Source: JADJOM01 sp046327715 (GTDB lineage: Bacteria; Gemmatimonadota; Gemmatimonadetes; Gemmatimonadales; GWC2-71-9). Taken from it: DNA of 64,000 bases. The position numbers and the translations under genes are program-made. Shown piece by piece: positions 62,756-64,000 of this stretch (position 1 is its first letter; every line of letters begins with the position of its first letter). The DNA lies in assembly GCA_046327715.1 (NCBI GenBank), contig JAXLXY010000008.1, positions 62,001-126,000 of the forward strand, given 5' to 3'. The notes below the pieces were generated by a model. That model ran no database searches, was not told the DNA's origin, and worked only from the letters and a program-made list of their open reading frames with translations.

Positions 62756-64000
62756 TCACTTCTCCCCGTATTCGTAGTATTCCACGCCCAGGTGGGTGAT
62801 CGCCGACTCGCCCATCAGCCAGCGCAGCGTGTTCTTCATCTTGGTCTGCTGGATGAAGAGGTCGTGCTCCGGGTACAGCCCCGGCGCCACCTGCGGGCTC
62901 TTGAAGTAGAACGACAGCCACTCCTGGATCCCCGACAGCTTGGCCCGCTGGGCCAGGTCGAAGAAGATCGCCAGGTCGAGCACCAGCGGCGCGGCCAGGA
63001 TGGAGTCGCGGCAGAGGAAGTCGACCTTGATCTGCATCGGGTACCCGCACCACCCGAAGATGTCGATGTTGTCCCACCCCTCCTTGTTGTCCCCACGCGG
63101 CGGGTAGTAGTTGATCCGCACCTTGTGGTAGATCTCGCCGTACAGGTCGGGGTACAGGTTGGGCTGCAGGATGTGCTCCAGCACGCCCAGCTTGGACTCT
63201 TCCTTGGTCTTGAAGCTCTCGGGATCGTCGAGCACCTCGCCGTCCCGGTTGCCCAGGATGTTGGTGCTGTACCAGCCCGCCACGCCGAGCATCCGCGCCT
63301 TGAACATCGGCGAGAGCACGGTCTTGAGCATGGTCTGGCCGGTCTTGAAGTCCTTGCCGCCGATGGCCACGCCCTTGTCCTTGGCCAGCTGCTCCAGCGC
63401 CGGGAAGTCGCAGGTCAGGTTCGGCGCGCCGTTGGCGAACGGCACCCCCTCCATGACCGCCGCCCAGGCGTACAGCATCGACGGCGCGATCGTCGGGTCG
63501 TTGGTCTCCATCCCCTTCTCGAACGCCGCCAGCGTCTGGTGCGCCGGCCCCGGCTGGATGAAGATCTCGGTCGACGCGCACCACACCATCACCAGCCGGT
63601 CGCAGCCGTGCTTGGCCTTGAAGTCCCGGATGTCCTTCCGGAGCGCCTCGGCCAGGTCCTTCTTGGTCTTGGCGGCCTTGACGTTCTTCCCCTCCAGCTT
63701 CTTCACGTAATGCTGGTCGAACGCCGCCGGCATCGGGGTGATGGCGTGCAGGAAGTCCTTGATCGGCTCGACGTGTTCCCACTTGTCGAGCACGCCGCAG
63801 TGCAGGCAGCTCTGGTAGGCGTTGTCCGGCACCGGGTCCCAGGCGCCGAAGACGAGGTCGTTGAGGTCGGCCAGCGGCACGAATTCCTTGATCAGCGGCG
63901 CGCGGCCTTCGGTGCGCTTGCCGAGCCGGATGGTGCCCATCTGGGTGAGGGAGCCGATCGGCTTCGCCTTGCCGCGGCGGATCAGCTCCACCCCCGCGAT
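62756..64000 (-). CDS. ino1: Inositol-3-phosphate synthase, 5' end cut by the window edge
   Basis: The 414 visible residues lack the N-terminal Rossmann start; the frame is open to the edge (IAGVELIRRGK). The enzyme turns glucose 6-phosphate into inositol 3-phosphate with bound NAD. Signatures include GSLTQMGTIRLGKR, DLVFGAWDPVPDNA, MVWCASTEIF, GVPFANGAPN, GGKDFKTGQT and DSILAAPLVLDLAIF. These resemble the longer eukaryote/Bacteroidota-type enzyme more than the mycobacterial one. A GTG at 63991 is not the true start, since conserved sequence extends beyond it. Confidence 0.93.
   Translation of the reverse strand: MAGVELIRRGKAKPIGSLTQMGTIRLGKRTEGRAPLIKEFVPLADLNDLVFGAWDPVPDNAYQSCLHCGVLDKWEHVEPIKDFLHAITPMPAAFDQHYVKKLEGKNVKAAKTKKDLAEALRKDIRDFKAKHGCDRLVMVWCASTEIFIQPGPAHQTLAAFEKGMETNDPTIAPSMLYAWAAVMEGVPFANGAPNLTCDFPALEQLAKDKGVAIGGKDFKTGQTMLKTVLSPMFKARMLGVAGWYSTNILGNRDGEVLDDPESFKTKEESKLGVLEHILQPNLYPDLYGEIYHKVRINYYPPRGDNKEGWDNIDIFGWCGYPMQIKVDFLCRDSILAAPLVLDLAIFFDLAQRAKLSGIQEWLSFYFKSPQVAPGLYPEHDLFIQQTKMKNTLRWLMGESAITHLGVEYYEYGEK

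Overview
This 64 kb window is very GC-rich (roughly 70 percent by eye) and tightly packed. Most neighbouring genes overlap by 1-17 bases or are separated by a few tens of bases, and no stretch longer than about 160 bases lacks a gene. There are no insertion sequences, CRISPR arrays, integrases, phage genes or rRNA genes. The gene content points to a diderm, free-living, heterotrophic bacterium: BamD, lipoproteins, zinc-ligand forms of S4, L28 and L36, a divergent membrane pyrophosphatase, a eukaryote-like inositol-phosphate synthase and many secreted hydrolases. The style (high GC, UDP- and GDP-sugar genes interleaved with housekeeping genes) would fit Gemmatimonadota, but that is an inference from character, not a measured placement.

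Layout. 1-6.3 kb: a divergent pair of transcription units holding an AMP-forming acyl/aminoacyl ligase (cut by the window edge) and a plus-strand operon of NAD-synthase-like protein, asparagine-synthase-like amidotransferase, acyl carrier protein, hexapeptide acetyltransferase and SGNH-like lipoprotein. This is the most accessory-looking region and resembles the carrier-protein and amidotransferase modules of exosortase-type exopolysaccharide loci. 6.3-20.7 kb (minus): a long chain from sugar-nucleotide genes (N-acetyltransferase, aminotransferase, ugd, UDP-glucuronate decarboxylase, 4-epimerase) through TPR proteins and bamD into nadD, secA, radC and the ppGpp synthetase/hydrolase. 20.7-24.5 kb: a secreted beta-propeller protein, divergent from a two-component system.

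24.5-30.7 kb (minus): gmd, rmd, carB and murB in one overlapping operon, so GDP-deoxyhexose synthesis is joined to pyrimidine/arginine and peptidoglycan genes. 30.7-34.2 kb: rpmB (plus) faces the alpha operon rpmJ-rpsM-rpsK-rpsD-rpoA-rplQ (minus), each with a recognisable sigma-70-type promoter, with a shared bidirectional terminator between them. 34.2-39.0 kb (minus): smpB, N-acetylmuramoyl-L-alanine amidase, a TPR lipoprotein, pyrD and pyrF, preceded by a tRNA-Leu(CAG). 39.0-42.2 kb: a MoeB/ThiF-rhodanese fusion, an Rrf2 regulator with an apparently leaderless promoter, and aspA. 42.3-49.5 kb: a cupin, a flippase-like membrane protein, a GT4 glycosyltransferase, a small zinc-ribbon protein, a metallo-hydrolase, trxB, two SDRs, a PHP phosphoesterase and two small unknowns. 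49.5-53 kb: E1alpha, E1beta and E2 of a 2-oxoacid dehydrogenase without E3. 53-59.8 kb: three secreted hydrolases (an amidohydrolase/beta-lactamase fusion, an M20 peptidase, a GH3 glycosidase). 59.8-64 kb: a divergent proton-pumping pyrophosphatase, a small unknown and inositol-3-phosphate synthase, which runs off the right edge.

The main themes are envelope and exopolysaccharide precursor supply (UDP-GlcA, UDP-Xyl, UDP-GalA, GDP-deoxyhexose), an ACP-linked amidation module, and core informational operons. Points most worth checking are the amidation cluster, the divergent pyrophosphatase, a PTR1-like SDR with His in place of the catalytic Tyr, an amidohydrolase/beta-lactamase fusion, an octamer tandem repeat at three loci (one inside an E2 linker), and start-codon-proximal hairpins at secA and the WbpD-like gene.
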